From positions 21,552,405 to 21,616,404 of the forward strand of contig NC_060901.1 in assembly GCF_014805685.1 (NCBI RefSeq): a DNA stretch of 64,000 bases, in the 5' to 3' direction. The stretch is from Silurus meridionalis. Lineage: Eukaryota > Chordata > Actinopteri > Siluriformes > Siluridae. Positions 63,900 through 64,000 of the stretch are shown piece by piece; the stretch's first letter is position 1, and every line of letters starts with the position of its first letter. The notes under the pieces are model-generated. The model searched no databases. It saw only the letters and a program-made list of their open reading frames with translations, and was not told the DNA's origin. Made by a program: the position numbers and the translations under genes.

Positions 63900-64000
63900 C
63901 TGTGTGGGAAAAGAACCACCAACCAATGTTATTCCAGACCCTGGAGAAAGTGTGTGAAAGCACAGGTTTGGTGTAGTTAATTAGCACAAGTCAAACAACC

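Overview
This is a piece of vertebrate nuclear genome, almost certainly from a teleost fish. Genes are split by GT-AG introns, and their products match vertebrate single-copy proteins over nearly their full length. The intergenic and intronic DNA is packed with AC, ATCT and GATA/GACA microsatellites, minisatellites, Tc1-like miniature elements, RTE-type retrotransposons, tRNA-derived SINEs and hAT elements. A siluriform (catfish) or related otophysan source is a guess from the repeat flavour only. There are no bacterial genes, CRISPR arrays, operons or viral genomes.

Layout, left to right: (1) 2935-3236 (+), the last proline-rich exon of a probable mia3 (TANGO1). (2) 4606-8283 (-), complete aida, 10 exons, 303 aa. 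(3) 10415-14826 (+), complete brox, 12 exons, 413 aa, ending in a CaaX box. (4) 16363-25695 (+), complete taf1a, 9 coding exons, 430 aa, with a 3.2-kb RTE retrotransposon in intron 1, a second deleted RTE copy in intron 3 and SINEs in intron 6. (5) 25.7-31.2 kb, a gene-free interval with a tandem array of large palindromes, a degenerate hAT transposon with an 8-bp target duplication, and minisatellites. (6) 31251-35953 (+), complete dusp10 (MKP-5), 3 coding exons, 461 aa. (7) 36-39.5 kb, Tc1-type debris. (8) 39541-50743 (-), complete uckl1, 15 exons including a 17-nt microexon, 543 aa, with a 2.2-kb minisatellite in intron 1. (9) 52322-58781 (+), complete ZnT2/ZnT3-type zinc transporter, 8 exons, 394 aa, divergent from uckl1. 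(10) 62936-63899 (-), the last two coding exons of gtf3c2, which continues past the right edge.

The genes do not form one pathway. They are housekeeping and signalling genes: ER export (mia3), JNK/axin regulation (aida), ESCRT-linked Bro1 protein (brox), Pol I SL1 factor (taf1a), p38/JNK phosphatase (dusp10), pyrimidine salvage (uckl1), vesicular zinc loading (slc30a) and Pol III TFIIIC (gtf3c2). The mia3-aida-brox-taf1a-dusp10 group is an ancient vertebrate synteny block (human 1q41), here with a changed internal order and no hhipl2 between taf1a and dusp10. A zinc transporter beside gtf3c2 recalls human 2p23 (SLC30A3-GTF3C2).

Exon borders were set by hand from splice consensus, phase continuity and recalled family sequence. 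All complete genes sum to whole codons without internal stops. I found no clearly new biological system. The most unusual signals are repeat architectures: the palindrome array, a chimeric tRNA-Glu/RTE SINE, minisatellites with higher-order structure, and transposon ends abutting splice sites.
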